Origin: Chinchilla lanigera
Lineage: Eukaryota > Chordata > Mammalia > Rodentia > Chinchillidae
Reading direction: 5' to 3'
Length of the DNA stretch: 64,000 nucleotides
Assembly: GCF_000276665.1 (NCBI RefSeq)
Contig: NW_004955429.1
Location: forward strand, 3,478,586-3,542,585
The first letter of the stretch is position 1, and the number at the start of each line of letters is the position of its first letter. Positions 46,508-59,615 of the stretch are shown in pieces. A program made the translations under genes and the position numbers. Below the pieces are notes generated by a model. It saw nothing but the letters and a program-made list of their open reading frames with translations. It had not been told where the DNA came from and did not search any database.

Positions 46508-47094
46508 CTTACTTCCCATGCTTTCTCTAATACATACCAATTGTTTTCACTTGGTCTTGCCAAAAACTCACTCCTATTTAGGTCACAAGCACTTCTACAG
46601 TGTAAAGCCAGCTCTTAATTTTCTCTGCTCTTTCTCATGATCACTTGGCAGAATGATCCCTCTTCTTTGATCACCTCCTTCACTGGCTTCTAAAGCTCAG
46701 CAATGTCTTGTTTATCTACTACGCTAAGATCTTCTCAGGCCTATGGACTCAGATTAGAAGTATCATCAGCTCTTCGGGGTCCAGATTTCTGACCCCATAT
46801 CTAGGGACTTCTCAGTCTCCATAATTATGTGATTCAATTTCTAATCCCTTATTGTACATATTATATGCATTTATGTAATTTTATAGACATATACAATTAT
46901 TCTGATGACTGCTAAGACCAGCATAATGCACAAGCATGGTGGCTCAACACACTTTTATTGGTAAATGGATTTGCAACTGTTAGGCCTACATCCTCTCACA
47001 CGGTTAATGTAAACTTCCTCTACTTAGATGTCTGCAATAAACATTGGATTACTGGCATCATTTAGTTGCTAGAAAGACAGTCTTCACCCACTGA

Positions 47095-47146
47095 TTCATT
47101 TTTAGTACATTTTTAATACATTCATTTTTAGTACATTTTTAATACA
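47095..47146. repeat. 26-base tandem duplication
   Basis: The 26-base segment beginning TTCATTTTTAGTACATTTTT is present twice, at 47095-47120 and 47121-47146, with no difference. Confidence 0.93.
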
Positions 47147-47314
47147 TTTCATTATTAAGGCAACCTTAAACTTAAGAGGAATTATGTTTAGAAGTATTCT
47201 AATTAAAAAGTATGATCTGCTAACAAAATTAGAAACCTTATATTACACATCTGCTCATCTTGTTTAAGGAGATTTGTCTGCTCATACCAGAGAGCCTGAC
47301 TACTTGGCAATTTT

Positions 47315-47545
47315 TTTTTTTTTTTCTTTTTGAACAAGACATTAAAACCAGGGCCTCTCACATACTTAGCAAGCACCACTGAGCTACATCCCCAGGCCCC
47401 TTCTTTTTTCTCTTCTTATATATATATTTTTTTTTTTTGAGAAAAGGTTTTTTATACCAATCAAGCTGGTTACAAATCTATAATCCTCGTGCCTCAGCCT
47501 CCTGAGTAGCTGCGATTACAGGCATCTACTACTCTGCCTGGCTTT
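47315..47545 (-). mobile_element. Composite B1+ID SINE, reversed
   Basis: ID-like part: 'catacttagcaagcaccact', 'gagctacatccccaggcccc'. After an AT-rich linker comes the B1-like part: 'cctcagcctcctgagtagct', 'gcgattacaggcatctacta', 'ctctgcctggc'. Confidence 0.8.
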
Positions 47546-47547
47546 TT

Positions 47548-48890
47548 TTCTAAATTTAAGAACTTCCATCAACTGTTTTATAGATTGTTCTCTTTACTGC
47601 CGTTACCTTTGATTTCATTTAACTAAAAATAATGCTTTTAAATAAGAAAATTAAGATGCCAGAAATTGAGAAAAAATCAAATATTAAGATCCGTAATGTT
47701 TTTCCTGTATGACAATTTAAGTGGCAATTTGGTAAGAGTAGACCATTTTTGAACTGCTCATTCACAGAAATATTCAATCCTGGGCTCAAGGAAGAAGCGG
47801 TCACCCCCTTAGTTTTTATTTCCCTTCGTATTTGACTCTAAAACTTGAAAGGTGTGTCTCTTCTCCCCAGAATCTGCATTCTCCTTCCTCAGACACAGTT
47901 TCAGCAACTACAGTGATTGCTCCTTATTACCTGAGTCACCTGGTCACCTCTAATCACAGAATGCCAGGTCAGAAAGTAGTAACAACGCAGAGCCACTGAC
48001 TGGCTTTGGCACCGTTATTCACTGGGAAGAACATAAATACAAAGCAGGAGAAACAGTGATTTGCAAAGCAGTTTCTTGTGAGGGAAATATGCTGGCTATC
48101 CCACCAGGCCCCAGTTCACTCGTGAATTGTGGGCCTGTGTTCACATAAAAATTGCTTGCTTGAAGCTCAAACACATTTTTCCACCAACGTTTTAGTCACT
48201 ATCCCACATATGTTTGGGTTGAATTGATGTCAAAGAATAAATGCTGAAGTGAAAGCAGATAATGAGAGAAAGCAAGGGGAGGGAGGGAAAGAGGGACAGG
48301 TGAGTGGGGAGAGATTTTATCACTATTTCTTGAGTACAAGATAAGCCTAAATTAAAATATTCGATATTTTGGTCTTGGTTTTTCCTGCCTTACTTTTGAA
48401 ACCTTTCTCCAAGCTCTAATTGTTATTCCTAGCAGATCCTTTCCTTCAAAGGTACCCAGAATTTAAAATTATATCCCATTCTCCTTATCAAATTGCTTAT
48501 TCCTTTGGCCTCTTTTGGTTTCCTTTAGGCACTGGAAGCCGTGCAAATTGATTAAGCTAATTATCTTCACAGTAATAGCCCTTCCCAACGTCCCAGAAAT
48601 AGATTCATTTTTTATTTTCAAAAAGAATGTTTTTACTCAATGCATTTTTAAATCAGTGGAATCAGTTTCTCAAAATAAGAAGAGAGGCTTTGGAGATCTA
48701 TTTTATTTGATGTTACTTTATTTTATATTGCCTAAGCTATTTCTGCCTGTTTTAGTTTCATTTTTTCCTTCTAAAGTGTATGAACTTTTCAAAAGCCTCC
48801 AGAATTTGACAGCAGTAAGCGGGAGCAGGACTGGAGTTGAGGGCAGCTAACACCTTCTCTTTTGGGTTTATGGGGTGTTTCTAAGGTCAG
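47548..48890. other. Unique sequence, no feature recognised
   Basis: A 111-codon plus frame at 48515-48850 is rich in F, K and L, as AT-rich chance frames are, and shows no motif. Confidence 0.4.
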
Positions 48891-48897
48891 TGGTACC

Positions 48898-49270
48898 TGC
48901 TATGGTGTGGATGTGTCCCTTAATATTCACGTATTGGAAACTCAATATCCAAATTTATATGTTAATGACATTTTGAGGTGGAGGCTTTGGGAGATGATTA
49001 GGTCATAAGGGCTCCGCCTTTAGGAATGGATTAACCCATCAATAAATTAATGGATTGATGGAATAGCAGGTGTATTAGTTACAAAAGCAAGGTCTCTTTG
49101 TATCTCTGATACAAAGATTAAGAAGAAGCCTGGCATCAAATGCTGAGTAAATATTGCCAGCATGCTCTTGGACTTCCAAGCCTCCAGAATCATGAGCTAC
49201 ATAAACTCATTCTTTAAAAATTATCTAGACCGCAGAGTTCAGTTACAGCAACTGAAATGGGACTAATACA
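48898..49270 (+). mobile_element. ERVL-MaLR LTR, old
   Basis: Starts TGCTATGGTGTGGATGTG and ends 'gggactaatACA'. 'aatcatgagctacataaact' marks the polyadenylation region. The middle differs from the other MaLR copies here. Confidence 0.78.
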
Positions 49271-49274
49271 CTTG

Positions 49275-51340
49275 CCACAATTTCTTCAGCTCTGACAGGG
49301 TCCACACACAACTTTCCATCCTGAAGCGCCAAGTGCTTTGGGTTCTTTTCAAATTCTTTCTATAGCTTCATTAAATAACTCCTGCCAGGAAGAGTGAAGG
49401 AAATTCCAGGGGAAATCTAGCTTACTTAGTGATTAATTGGGACTGGTCCATATTTAATCACACCTCTCAACACAGACTTTGTAATTTAAACTGCACTAAT
49501 AGTCTTGTTGATTTGTCAGCCACTTCTTCAGACTATCTTTGAACTAAGAGCCTAGCTTATCTTCAGAATTAAGCATGCAGCATTACCCCCGGGGTCTTCA
49601 ATTTGGTGTGAGTCATTCAGTCCCTAAATCAAACAATGTGTCAAGAAGCAAATTGGTTTCCTTGGACCTCAGTCACTGATAATAATGAGCCAGAAAATTC
49701 CACTTTAACTTCTTCAGGAAAATTCCCTAGTGCCCATGACAACCTAATTTCCATAAATGTCTTAAGGGCCTAAAAGTACCTAAATCATTAAGCATTTCAC
49801 TACAGGAGGATATGCTTGGCATTTAATATTCTCTTTGGAAATAAATATATAACCAAAAATGCAATAATTCAAGTATCCTGTCCCAAATCACGCAGTTTTA
49901 GAGTTTCTACTACCAGCTGTTCATTAGAGGAACATATCCTATTGATCTGTGATCATCAACAGAGTTGGAATGGCAAGTTGACATTAAAATTCAATTATAA
50001 TTACTTCAACTACAATTTAAATTTGAAGATCTCTCTTAAACTCTGAAGCTGTGAGTAAGGTCCCACAGTTAAAAAGAAATTGAATTTGCTAAAATATTAA
50101 TATGAAAGCAAGTCAACAAATTTCTGATACTGATAGATTTCTTACAAAAGTATAAGTAACATTTGTGTATTTAGGCAGTTAAAAATTAAATTTAAGTGGG
50201 AAGAATGGACTTAAATTCTCAAATAAGGGTATAGCACCATAGTATCTCTTAATAATTCTAATCCTAATGTTTGTGAAACATAAAGCCAGTAAGAGCGGCA
50301 AGAGTAGGAATGATTTGAAATTAAATCACTTTTTATCATTTAATATTATGTTCATCCAGAAAATAAGAAATGTTTGAACCATCATTACTTCTTCGTCAAT
50401 CCAACGTTAGCACTATTACCTTAATTTTGAATCACTATTAACTAAAAAACCAAAAAAAACCTGTATGCTGAATGCTATTTGATAAAACAACATAATATCC
50501 ACTTACCATATATGCATGGGGGAAAAGAAGGGAAGAAACTAGATATATCCAAAATGGGGCCTTCCATAAGGGACAAGCTTGGAATAATTATTTAGCATCA
50601 TGATGAAAAATAATTAAATTATTTATCGCACCATTTTTAGCAGTGCCAAAGTGATTAGCATTTAAGTAGAGGGAGAAAAAGGTGTAAGTTGTTCCTGAAG
50701 ATAAATGGACAGGAAAAAAGTAATATCTGAATTTAGCTTAAAGATTAAACAGTGTTAAGTAACCTGTGAAATTAATGACATTCATAAACACACAAACTAA
50801 AAAAACCAGTGGCTGGTGTATACGTACATATTCAAAATTTCTTACCATGGAAAAATTTTCTCCTACCTTTGGTCTGGCAGAACAATGACATTTCCACTGT
50901 ATGTACTTTAAAACTATATGAAATAATAAAGTTCCAACTCTATCAATGGATGGAAATCACTATTAGGAAGGGTAAAAAGGTGGCATCACATATGACCTCA
51001 TTTTTTACCAATTTGTTTTTTATCCAAATGAGATTCACAATCTATCACAAATTGTCCAAGAGTAGTTTTAGAGTGATGGTTTTGAGATGCTGTAGTCTGA
51101 TAACTATACGAATTGCCATGGCCATATATGATTTATTAATTTTCATCTTTTGATAAAAACTGTATCTCAATTGCTGTGAAGAGTTAGCTTCATATTACAA
51201 ATTTATCTTTTCTTAACTCCAAGGAAGCTATGAAAGCTGTAGTGGAGTTTCCCCACCATTTCACATTTCAATGAAATCAGTTGTGTGGAAAATCAGCCAA
51301 TCTGGCAATACTGCTAAAGGGTATGGTGTAAGTAAGCACC
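49275..51340. other. Repeat-poor unique sequence
   Basis: About 2 kb without a recognisable transposable element. 49400-49760 has complex, non-AT-biased text and is a fair candidate for a conserved noncoding element. The frames at 49816-50046 and 50809-51153 (76 and 114 codons) have no familiar domain. Confidence 0.4.
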
Positions 51341-51344
51341 ATAT

Positions 51345-52565
51345 TCTTTTTTTTAAACTAATTTTAGAAAAGTTTTAGATTTACAGAAAAAACTATGAGG
51401 GTAGTACGCAGTTCCCATGTACTCCACATGTAGTTCCTCCTATTTGTTTTTGTTTTTTTTTTGTTGTTGTTTTTTTCCAGTACAGTAATCGAACTCACAA
51501 CCTTGCGCTTGCCAGGCAGGTGGTAGTTCCTCCTATTATTAACATCTCACATGACTGTGGTACATTTGTCACAATTAATGAATCAGTATTGGTACATTAT
51601 TTTTATTTGAAATCTATTGTTAACTTAGATTCTACAGCTTTTATATTGTCCAAAATCCCATCCAGCATCTGACATTACATTTAATCATCATGTTTCCTAT
51701 GACGGCTATACTATGGTAGTTTTTCCACACTTTCCTTGTTTTTGATGACCTTGGTAGTTTGGAGGAATATTTAATGGCCAGATATTTTGTACACTGTTCT
51801 ATTTGAGTCTGATATTATTATTCTTATGATTAAATAGGCTGTGAGTTTTGAGAGAAAGGCTATGAGGCAAAGCTCTGTTCCATCAACATGATTTATGTTA
51901 ATCTTTACCACTTGCCTAAGGTGCAAGTTGCCAGGTTTGTCCATTGTAAAGATATTCTTTCACCATTGATGAGGAACTTGCTATGTTACAGCCCACACAA
52001 AAAGAAGAGGAAATTATCCTCCATATTCTTGAGAGTGGAATATCCACATAAAATATTTGGAATCTTCTGTATGAGAAAATTTGTCTGTTTCTTCTCATTT
52101 ATACATCGATGTAATCATTTATTTATATTAACATAGACTTGTATTTATTTTCTATTTTGAATTATAACCCAATGCTATATTATATATTTTCTTGAAATTG
52201 TTCAAGTTTTGTTCATTGAGAGCTCTTTCAGTTGACTCCTGTTTTCCCTTGAGACTTCCTCATCATAGTATTATTCTTTTGGGGGGGCACCTTCTTACAT
52301 GTTGCTCCATGTTCATCTTGTATATTTTCTCGACCAGTTGTAGAATCAACAGCTCTTGCACATTCTGTTGGAGAATGGTACTGGAAACCAAGATTTGGGT
52401 GTTAGGTGTGTTCATTGTACTGCTTGTTGTGAGCCTCTCTGCTGACTCAAAGAATATCATATGTGCATACTAACCCATTATATACTTCTTCCTATAAATA
52501 TTTCTATATGCAGCCATCTATAACAATATTAAAGTAAACATCAATGTGCCTATTATTCTTCATTG
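51345..52565 (-). mobile_element. Old L1 3' region, minus strand
   Basis: Begins 'ttagatttacagaaaaaact' and 'agttcccatgtactccac', then 'gtggtacatttgtcacaatt', 'ttgtccattgtaaagatatt' and 'ggagaatggtactggaaacc'. These are successive landmarks of an ancient L1M-type 3' region in reverse. Broken by an ID insertion at 51445-51522. Confidence 0.7.
51445..51522 (-). mobile_element. 5'-truncated ID SINE
   Basis: T-rich tail, 'cagtaatcgaactcacaacc', 'cttgcgcttgccaggcaggt', then it stops. The 5' half of the SINE is absent. Perfect 15-base TSD GTAGTTCCTCCTATT at 51430-51444 and 51523-51537. Confidence 0.95.
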
Positions 52566-52589
52566 CCAACGTGATTGAATTAAAAGATT

Positions 52590-52881
52590 CCTGGAAAGGT
52601 GACTGGATTTTGAGGGCACTAACCTCATCAATGGTTGAACCTGGGAAACTGTATATGGCCCCTGACCCCTTTCTCTTGGGCTCTGTCCCCTACTCTCTCC
52701 TTCCTGGATGCCATGGATTGAGCAGCTTTCTTCAGATACACTCTTCTACTATGATGTACTGTCTTGGAGGCAGCCAACCATGGACTGAACCCTTTGAAAC
52801 TATGCACTAAAATAAACTTGTTTTCCCCCTTTAATTCCCGTTAGGTATTTTACACCTGCAAGAGGAAAGCTGACCAATACA
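52590..52881 (+). mobile_element. ERVL-MaLR LTR, 5' end missing or decayed
   Basis: 'gcagccaaccatggactgaa', 'ctatgcactaaaataaactt' and 'aaagctgaccaatACA' give the 3' half. The TG start could not be located. Confidence 0.65.
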
Positions 52882-53249
52882 ATGAGCTTTTATAGATCTC
52901 TCCAATCAAGTCATTCTAGATTTCACCCATTGCTTACCTATAAACTGTTCAAGGACCAATAAGAATTCCATTTCCCACTAACCATCGTCCATTTTCTTAA
53001 TTTCTCAATTCCAATGCATGCATGGTGGTTAAAGATTTGTTAATTTTTATGCGTATGGGAAACAACTTCATGAATGAGAGTATAATGTTTATGCACTATT
53101 TCCTGTATGCATTGTTGCCTTTGAAATAAATTCCACTTATTTTCAAAGTTACTTATACCACTTTCTTTTCCCCAACTCTCATTTCTTTATAGCAGACTTA
53201 GATTCTTTTTATTACATTCTGCACTCTGTCATAGGATCCCTGGAACTCT

Positions 53250-54045
53250 TAAATGCTTTTCATTTTGATTCACAAATATAAAGGCTCATTTTTTGTGACA
53301 TAAAATTATACAGATCTTGATGAATGCATTTAGTATGTATACTGTTAGACAGTATCACACACAGTAATTTCACCATTTAAAAAAATCCTCTATGCCTTAA
53401 TTACTCAAGCCTTCTACCCTCCCCCGGGCTCCACATAACCACTGATTTTTTATAATTTCTACAATTTCTTGCCTGTTTCATAATGTCATAAAAGGAGTAG
53501 ATTGCATTTCAAACCTGTAATGTGCATTTAAGACTCTTTCATGTCTTTATTAAGCCTCATAACTCATTTGTTTTTATTGCTGAATAATATTCCACATATG
53601 GATGTACTACAATTTGTTTATGTGCCCTTCTTTTGAAGAATTGTTTGGTTACTTTCAACTCCAAGAAATTATAACTAGGACCGCTGTAAACATTTATGTA
53701 CATGTTTTACATGGTCATATTTTTTCTTATACCTAGGACTATAAAAGCTAGGACTGTAATAGCTGCTCATGTAGTAATATTATATTTAGCTCTGTAAGAA
53801 ACTGCCAAGTTGCCTTCCAATGTGGTATATTGTTTTATATTTTTTACCACAATGAATGAGAGTTCCTGTTACTTTCCATCCTTGACTTTTGCAATTATAG
53901 CCATTCTAATAGGTTTTTGGTTTTATTTTCATTATTTTTAATATGTACTTAGTGAAAATGATGCTAAGCATTTTCACATGCTTATAATCCAACTATGTGT
54001 CTTCATTGATGAGGTATCTGGTTATATCTTTTAATCACTTTTTAA
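53250..54045 (-). mobile_element. L1 3' end, minus strand (first of three)
   Basis: 3' UTR-like text then 'attgctgaataatattccac', 'gaaactgccaagttgccttc' and 'gaatgagagttcctgttact', the end of ORF2 in reverse. It stops where a new L1 3' UTR starts. Confidence 0.72.
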
Positions 54046-55410
54046 AAATAAGAACTTTATTGAGATATAGTTCATATATCATATAATTCTCCCTTTAAAG
54101 CATACAATTCAATAGTTGTATGCTAGTATAATCAAGTTTAGCCATCACCACTGTCAATCTCAGGACATTTTATTATTTCAAAAACAAGTCCTAGATCTAC
54201 TAATCACTGCCAGTTCTGCCTTCGCCCTAGCACCCAGAAACCACTAATTTACTTTCTGTGTCTATAGATTTGTCTATTCTGGACATTTCACATAAATGTG
54301 ATTTTATGATATGTAGTCTTTTATGCTTACTTTCTTTCACTTGGAATTATATTGGCAAGGTTTATATGTGCTGTAACATGTATCAACATTTCTTTTGATT
54401 TTATGATTTTTATCTGGTTGTGTGGATATGTCACATTTTATTTTTATCTACTTATTAGTTGATGGACATTTGAGTTTTTATACATTTTGGCTACTGTAAA
54501 TAATATTTCTATGAACATTTATTTACAAGTTTCAATGTAGACATTTGTTTTCAACGTTCTGCATATGTACCTAGGAGAGGGATTGCTGAGTCATATGATA
54601 ACTTTTTGTTTACGTTTGTGGGAAACTGCCAAACTGTTATTCACAGCGGCAGCACCACTTTCCACTTCCACAAGTAATGTGTGGAGGTTTCTGAGTTCTC
54701 CACATCCTTGTTGACACTGGCTATTTTCCTATCCCCCTCCCTCTCTTCCTAACTCTCTCGTCTCCTCCTACAGCTCATACCTCTCTTTGAAAGTCACCCA
54801 CCCCAGTGGGTGTGAATTGGTATCTCATATATTTTTCTAATGACTAATGTTGTGGAACATCTTTCAGATGCTTTTTGGCCATGGGTATATCTACTTTACA
54901 GATATGCATATTCAAATCTATTGCCACTTTAAACTTTTATTACTGAGCTTTTCATTGTTGTGTTGTAAGAGATTTTTAATATGTTATGCATAGAAGTCTT
55001 CTCTGTTTTGCAAATATGTTGTTTTGCAAATATTTTCACTCATTCTATGAGTTTTCCTCTCATTTTCTTGATGGAAATTTTGGAAGCATAACTTTTTTAT
55101 TTTGATGAAATTTACCTTTCCTATTTTTTCTTTTATCATTTGTCCTTTTATGTCATATCTAAGAAACTATCGGTTAACCCAAAATCATGCAGATTTACCC
55201 TTATATTTTCTTCTAAAAGTTTATAGATTTGGTTCTTAAATTTAGGTCCATGATCCATTTTAGGTTAATTTTTTTAATATTGTATTGAGTAAAGGAGTCA
55301 AACTATAGTTTTTGCTTGTGAATTTGCAGTTGTCCCAGTACCATTTGTTGAAAATGATATCATTTCCTGTTGAATTGTCTCTGCACCAATAAATTAAATG
55401 GCCATTGTAC
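54046..55410 (-). mobile_element. L1 3' end, minus strand (second of three)
   Basis: New 3' UTR ('ttgagatatagttcatatat', 'agtttagccatcaccactgt'), then ORF2 end ('aaactgccaaactgttattc', 'gtctctgcaccaataaatta'). A C/T-rich patch at 54731-54800 interrupts it. Confidence 0.75.
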
Positions 55411-57690
55411 ATATATTAAAAAATTTGTCAAAACCCACATAACATAAAAGTAGGGAAGTATCCTAGAATGACCAATTCATTGACATTTAACACATTTTTA
55501 ATGTTGCAAAATTACAAACTCCATCTAGTTACATCAGACTTTCATTACCCCAAAATAAAACTCTGTGTTCATGAAACATTTATCTTTTCTTAGATATTGG
55601 TAACCAACCATCTACCTTCTGTTTCTATTGGTTTATTTGTTCTGGATATTTCATATAAATAGAGTCATACAGTATGTGGCATTTGGTCTTTGTCTCCTTT
55701 TCCTTCTTATAATGATCTGTACATCATCCATATGGTAGCATGTGTCACTACTTCATTCCTTTTTATGGTTAATGATATTCATATATATATATTTCTTATA
55801 TATTGATGGATTTTGTTTGCTAGTATTTTTTTGAGGAAATTTGTATCCATATTTTAAATTTTCTTTTCATGTCCTAAAAGTTTCTTTTCTTAGGAGGTCT
55901 TTGTTTGGTTTTGGTATCATGGTAATACTGTGCTCCCTACTATTCTAGATGAGAAGTTTGTAAAGGATTAGTGCTAAATTATTCTTAAATGTTTGATGGA
56001 ATTCACCAATGATGCCTTTTTTTCTATTGAGCTTTTTGATTAACAATTGATCACTTTAGTTTTTATACATCTGTTCAAATGCTGTTTTTTCTTGAATTAG
56101 TTTTGGTGGATTTCATCTAGACTAGCTAACATATTGCAGAATCGTTCATAGTGTTCCTTTCAAATTATTTCTATTTTTATAATGCCAGTAGTGATCAATC
56201 TTTTATTCTTGGTTTTTGTAATTTGACTCTCTTCAATCTTTTTTTTCAATCTAATGAAAGATTTGTCAATTTCATTGATCATCTCTAAGAGCCAAGGTTT
56301 GGTTTTGTCAGTTTTCTCTATTATTTTTCTGTTCTTGACCTCATTTATGTATGCTCCAATCTTAATTATTTTCTTTTTTGCTGATGCTTTACTTTAAATT
56401 TACACTTCCTTTGTAGTTTCTTAAGTTGGAAGAGGAGATTATTAACTTGAAGTCTTTCTTCATTTAAGTGTTTATAGCCACAGATTTCTCTTTAAGCATT
56501 GTTTTAGCTGTTTCCCATATATTTTGGTATGTAGTATTACTGTTTCCACTCATCTGAAATCACTTTGTAATTACCATTATGATTTCTTCTTTGACTCAGT
56601 GACCATATATTAATGTTTCAGTTAATATCCGCATATTTTTAACTTTTCCAAAATTCTACCACTGATTTCTATTTATTTTCCAGTTTGGCCTGAGAACATA
56701 CTTTGTATAACTTCATTCCATATAAATGTAACAAGGATTTCTTATAGCCCAGCATGTAGTCTTTCTAAGAAAACATTCCACGTGAACTTTAGGAAAAACT
56801 ATATTTTATTATTTTGTACTGTAAAGCATAGATTTGTTAGGAATAGTTATTTGGCTTAGAATGTTCAACTTTTCTGTTTTCCTGTTGGTCTTTTGTATAG
56901 TTGTCTATTATTTAAAGTTAGGTACTAAAACCTCTATTACTTTCTAACTGTCTCTTGTTTCTTCAATTCTGTCAGTTTCTGCTTCATGTGCTTTGTATCT
57001 CTGTTGCATGGTGCATCTCTTTTGCATGGTACATACCTGTTTATAAATATTATGCTTTCCTGATGTATTACCCCTATTGTCATTATAAAAGGTCCTCAGT
57101 GTCACTGGTAATATATGTTGACTTTACTTATATTAGTATAACTATCCATGTCTCTTTTATTTCCTGTTATATGGTATACCCTTTTCCATTCTTTTACTTT
57201 AAGACATTTGTGTCTTGGAACTTAAACTATCTCTTTATAGGTAGTGTACAGTTGGATTTTTAAAAATAATATCTGTTCTACTCATCTCTCCTTTTTGATT
57301 CAAGTGTTCACTTCATTGCAGTTGATGCAATTTAGTCTTATGATAAGATTTCCATCTATTTTGTTATTTATTTCCTGTGTTTATTGAGTATTTTTTCTCT
57401 ACTGTTCCATTGTTGCCTTTTTTGGAGTTAAATGCATATTTTTAGTGGGCCAGGGATATAGCTCAGCAGCACAAGTACCTGCCTGGCAAGCACAAGTTCC
57501 CGAGTTTGATTCCTGCACCAAAAACCCACCAATATTTTTAGTGTATTAACTGGATTTTACTTACTTTTGTCACCTTTGAAGATATTTCCTTAATTATTTC
57601 TTTGGTGATTTCAGTTTACATCTTCATTTCTAACACCACAGCAGTTCAACATTGAATTTGTTTTGGTCTTTGTCAAAAGTCAGTGGACTA
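55411..57690 (-). mobile_element. L1 with internal deletion, minus strand (third of three)
   Basis: A 3' UTR start ('cccacataacataaaagtag', 'tgttctggatatttcatata') jumps near 55820 to the middle of ORF2 ('ttgctagtatttttttgagg', 'ttgatggaattcaccaatga', 'gcttcatgtgctttgtatct'). Hundreds of ORF2 codons are skipped. An ID element interrupts it at 57448-57531. Confidence 0.72.
57448..57531 (+). mobile_element. ID-type SINE
   Basis: Body GGCCAGGGATATAGCTCAGC through 'cgagtttgattcctgcacc', with a short tail. Perfect 12-base TSD ATATTTTTAGTG at 57436-57447 and 57532-57543. Confidence 0.95.
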
Positions 57691-58150
57691 TCCTCATAAC
57701 TGGTGCTGGTAAAAGTAGATATTCATGAGCCAAACCATGAAGTTGTATCTTTATTTTACATTGCATATGAAATTTAACACAAAATATATCAAAGTCTGAA
57801 ATGTAAGAGTTGAAATTATAAAACTTATAACAGAAAACATAGAGGAAAACCTTCATGACATTGGATTTGACAGTAATTCTTTGAACACATCAACAAAAGC
57901 ACAGGCAGCAAAAGGTAAAAATAAATAGAGCACTCTGCAAACTAAACAGTAAATAAAAATAAAAAGTAAAATGTTTTCATCTGTGAAGTTACGAGACTAA
58001 ATCAATGTAGGCAGAGAAATATTAGAATGGTGATTGCCTAGGACAACAGTATCCCTTCACTGTGATTGTGTATGTAAGCAATGAGTAGATGACAGAATCT
58101 TCATCACCCAATATTCTATGACTTGTCTGACAAAGAGAAATCATATAGGA
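57690..58150 (+). mobile_element. L1 ORF2 piece, plus strand
   Basis: 'agagttgaaattataaaact', 'gaggaaaaccttcatgacat' and 'aaaagcacaggcagcaaaag' are sense L1 ORF2, opposite in orientation to the neighbouring 6 kb. Confidence 0.65.
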
Positions 58151-58671
58151 AACTGAGTATGCAGAGAAGTAGGAAAAAAACTAAAAGAATGTGGCCTCAC
58201 GAAATTGAAAACAAGGAATGTCTTGAAGGTAGTGACTGATAGTGTCACAATCTTCACACACATAATGCACACCAGGACTAAGCACTGTCCACTGGACTTA
58301 AGCAAGAGAAGTAGTTGCAGAGCTGAAGAAAATTAAATGAAGTCCTCAGGGTTCAGGTAAAAACAGGATGTTTTATGCAAATATGATCTACAATTTCTGG
58401 AAATCAGACAAAAAAGCCTTAAGCAATGAAAGCAATTTTCAGAAAGAATATAGTGTAGCTGCTTGGAATATTAGTTATGACTTCTGAACATGGTTCCATA
58501 TGTGATGAAAACAATGCAAGCTTGTTCTGCTTTCTGTTCTAAAACTTCTTCATCTTACCAAAATCTCTTGTAATGATAACGAATATTATTTAAGAAACTT
58601 TATGTGTAATTGTAGCTAATGATAAAGTATAGTGTCACATGGTCAACATATCTAAGTTTGCTTTTCTTCTT

Positions 58672-58784
58672 TTTTTTTTTTTGTTTGTTTTGTTTTGGTT
58701 TTTTTCTCCGGTACCGGGAACCGAACTCACGACCTTGCGCTTGCCAGGCAGGCGCTTTTGCTGCTAAGCTAAATCCCCAGCCCC
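58672..58784 (-). mobile_element. Young ID-type SINE
   Basis: T/G-rich tail, 'cggtaccgggaaccgaactc', 'gaccttgcgcttgccaggca', 'gctaaatccccagcccc'. Perfect 13-base TSD TGCTTTTCTTCTT at 58659-58671 and 58785-58797. Among the least mutated copies here. Confidence 0.97.
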
Positions 58785-58799
58785 TGCTTTTCTTCTTAT

Positions 58800-59485
58800 T
58801 GTGGAAATGAACTAGGTATACAGCCAATTCTAGTACAAAGCTGTGATTCCTTCATTTGCTGTAATCTCCCTTCTGGCACCGTTAGTCATGTCTTCTTACA
58901 GGGTAGAATATTATTCCAAGATGTAAAGTCCTTCACATTTTCAGACAATTGCATATTATCTGGAAGCAGGGCTATAGGGTCCTTACTATTTCAGACATTC
59001 TGAAATAAAGTTCTGAAAGAAAATGAAGCAATGTAGACATTGCTTTTATCTACTCTAAACATCTAAACAAAGCTCTTTTTCTCCCCCTTGACAGGGCTTT
59101 AATTTTGGGAAGACTATCTTATTTTTATAATATAAGAGTCTATAAATCTAAATGCATCACTTTCCAGGTGACAATCCTGAATTTATGCACTAATAGCTAA
59201 GAATTTCACAAATACTTCATATGCATATCTCCAATCCTTCCTTTAACCCAAGCCCAAAGAACTTTGCAATGAGTCATGGAAAGCATCAAGTAGATGCTGT
59301 TAGTCTTCACTTAGCCCAGGTTAGCAGGCTTCTTTAGCTATAAAAAAGACCTAGCTCTAGGCCAAGAAGATTTTAAAACAAAAGTTCAGGGTTAACAGTT
59401 GCAAGTTACCCCAACTGCTTCTTCCTAATCTTAACTTTTTCAACTATTTTTGCTCATGTTAATTATAATAGTAGTCATTAGTATT
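58800..59485. other. Unique sequence, no feature recognised
   Basis: No repeat or exon identified. Confidence 0.4.
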
Positions 59486-59489
59486 ATTA

Positions 59490-59605
59490 GTTCTAACACT
59501 TACTGGTAATACATCATGTTTCAGGTATGGTTCTAGGTGCTTCACTCATTCATAGTTAAAGGATGAAATCAGTAAAATTATTATTCTCTTTCTCTAGATA
59601 AAGAA
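59490..59605 (-). repeat. MIR SINE
   Basis: 'ggtatggttctaggtgcttc' followed by 'ctagataaagaatctgagac' matches reversed MIR. Confidence 0.6.
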
Positions 59606-59615
59606 TCTGAGACAT

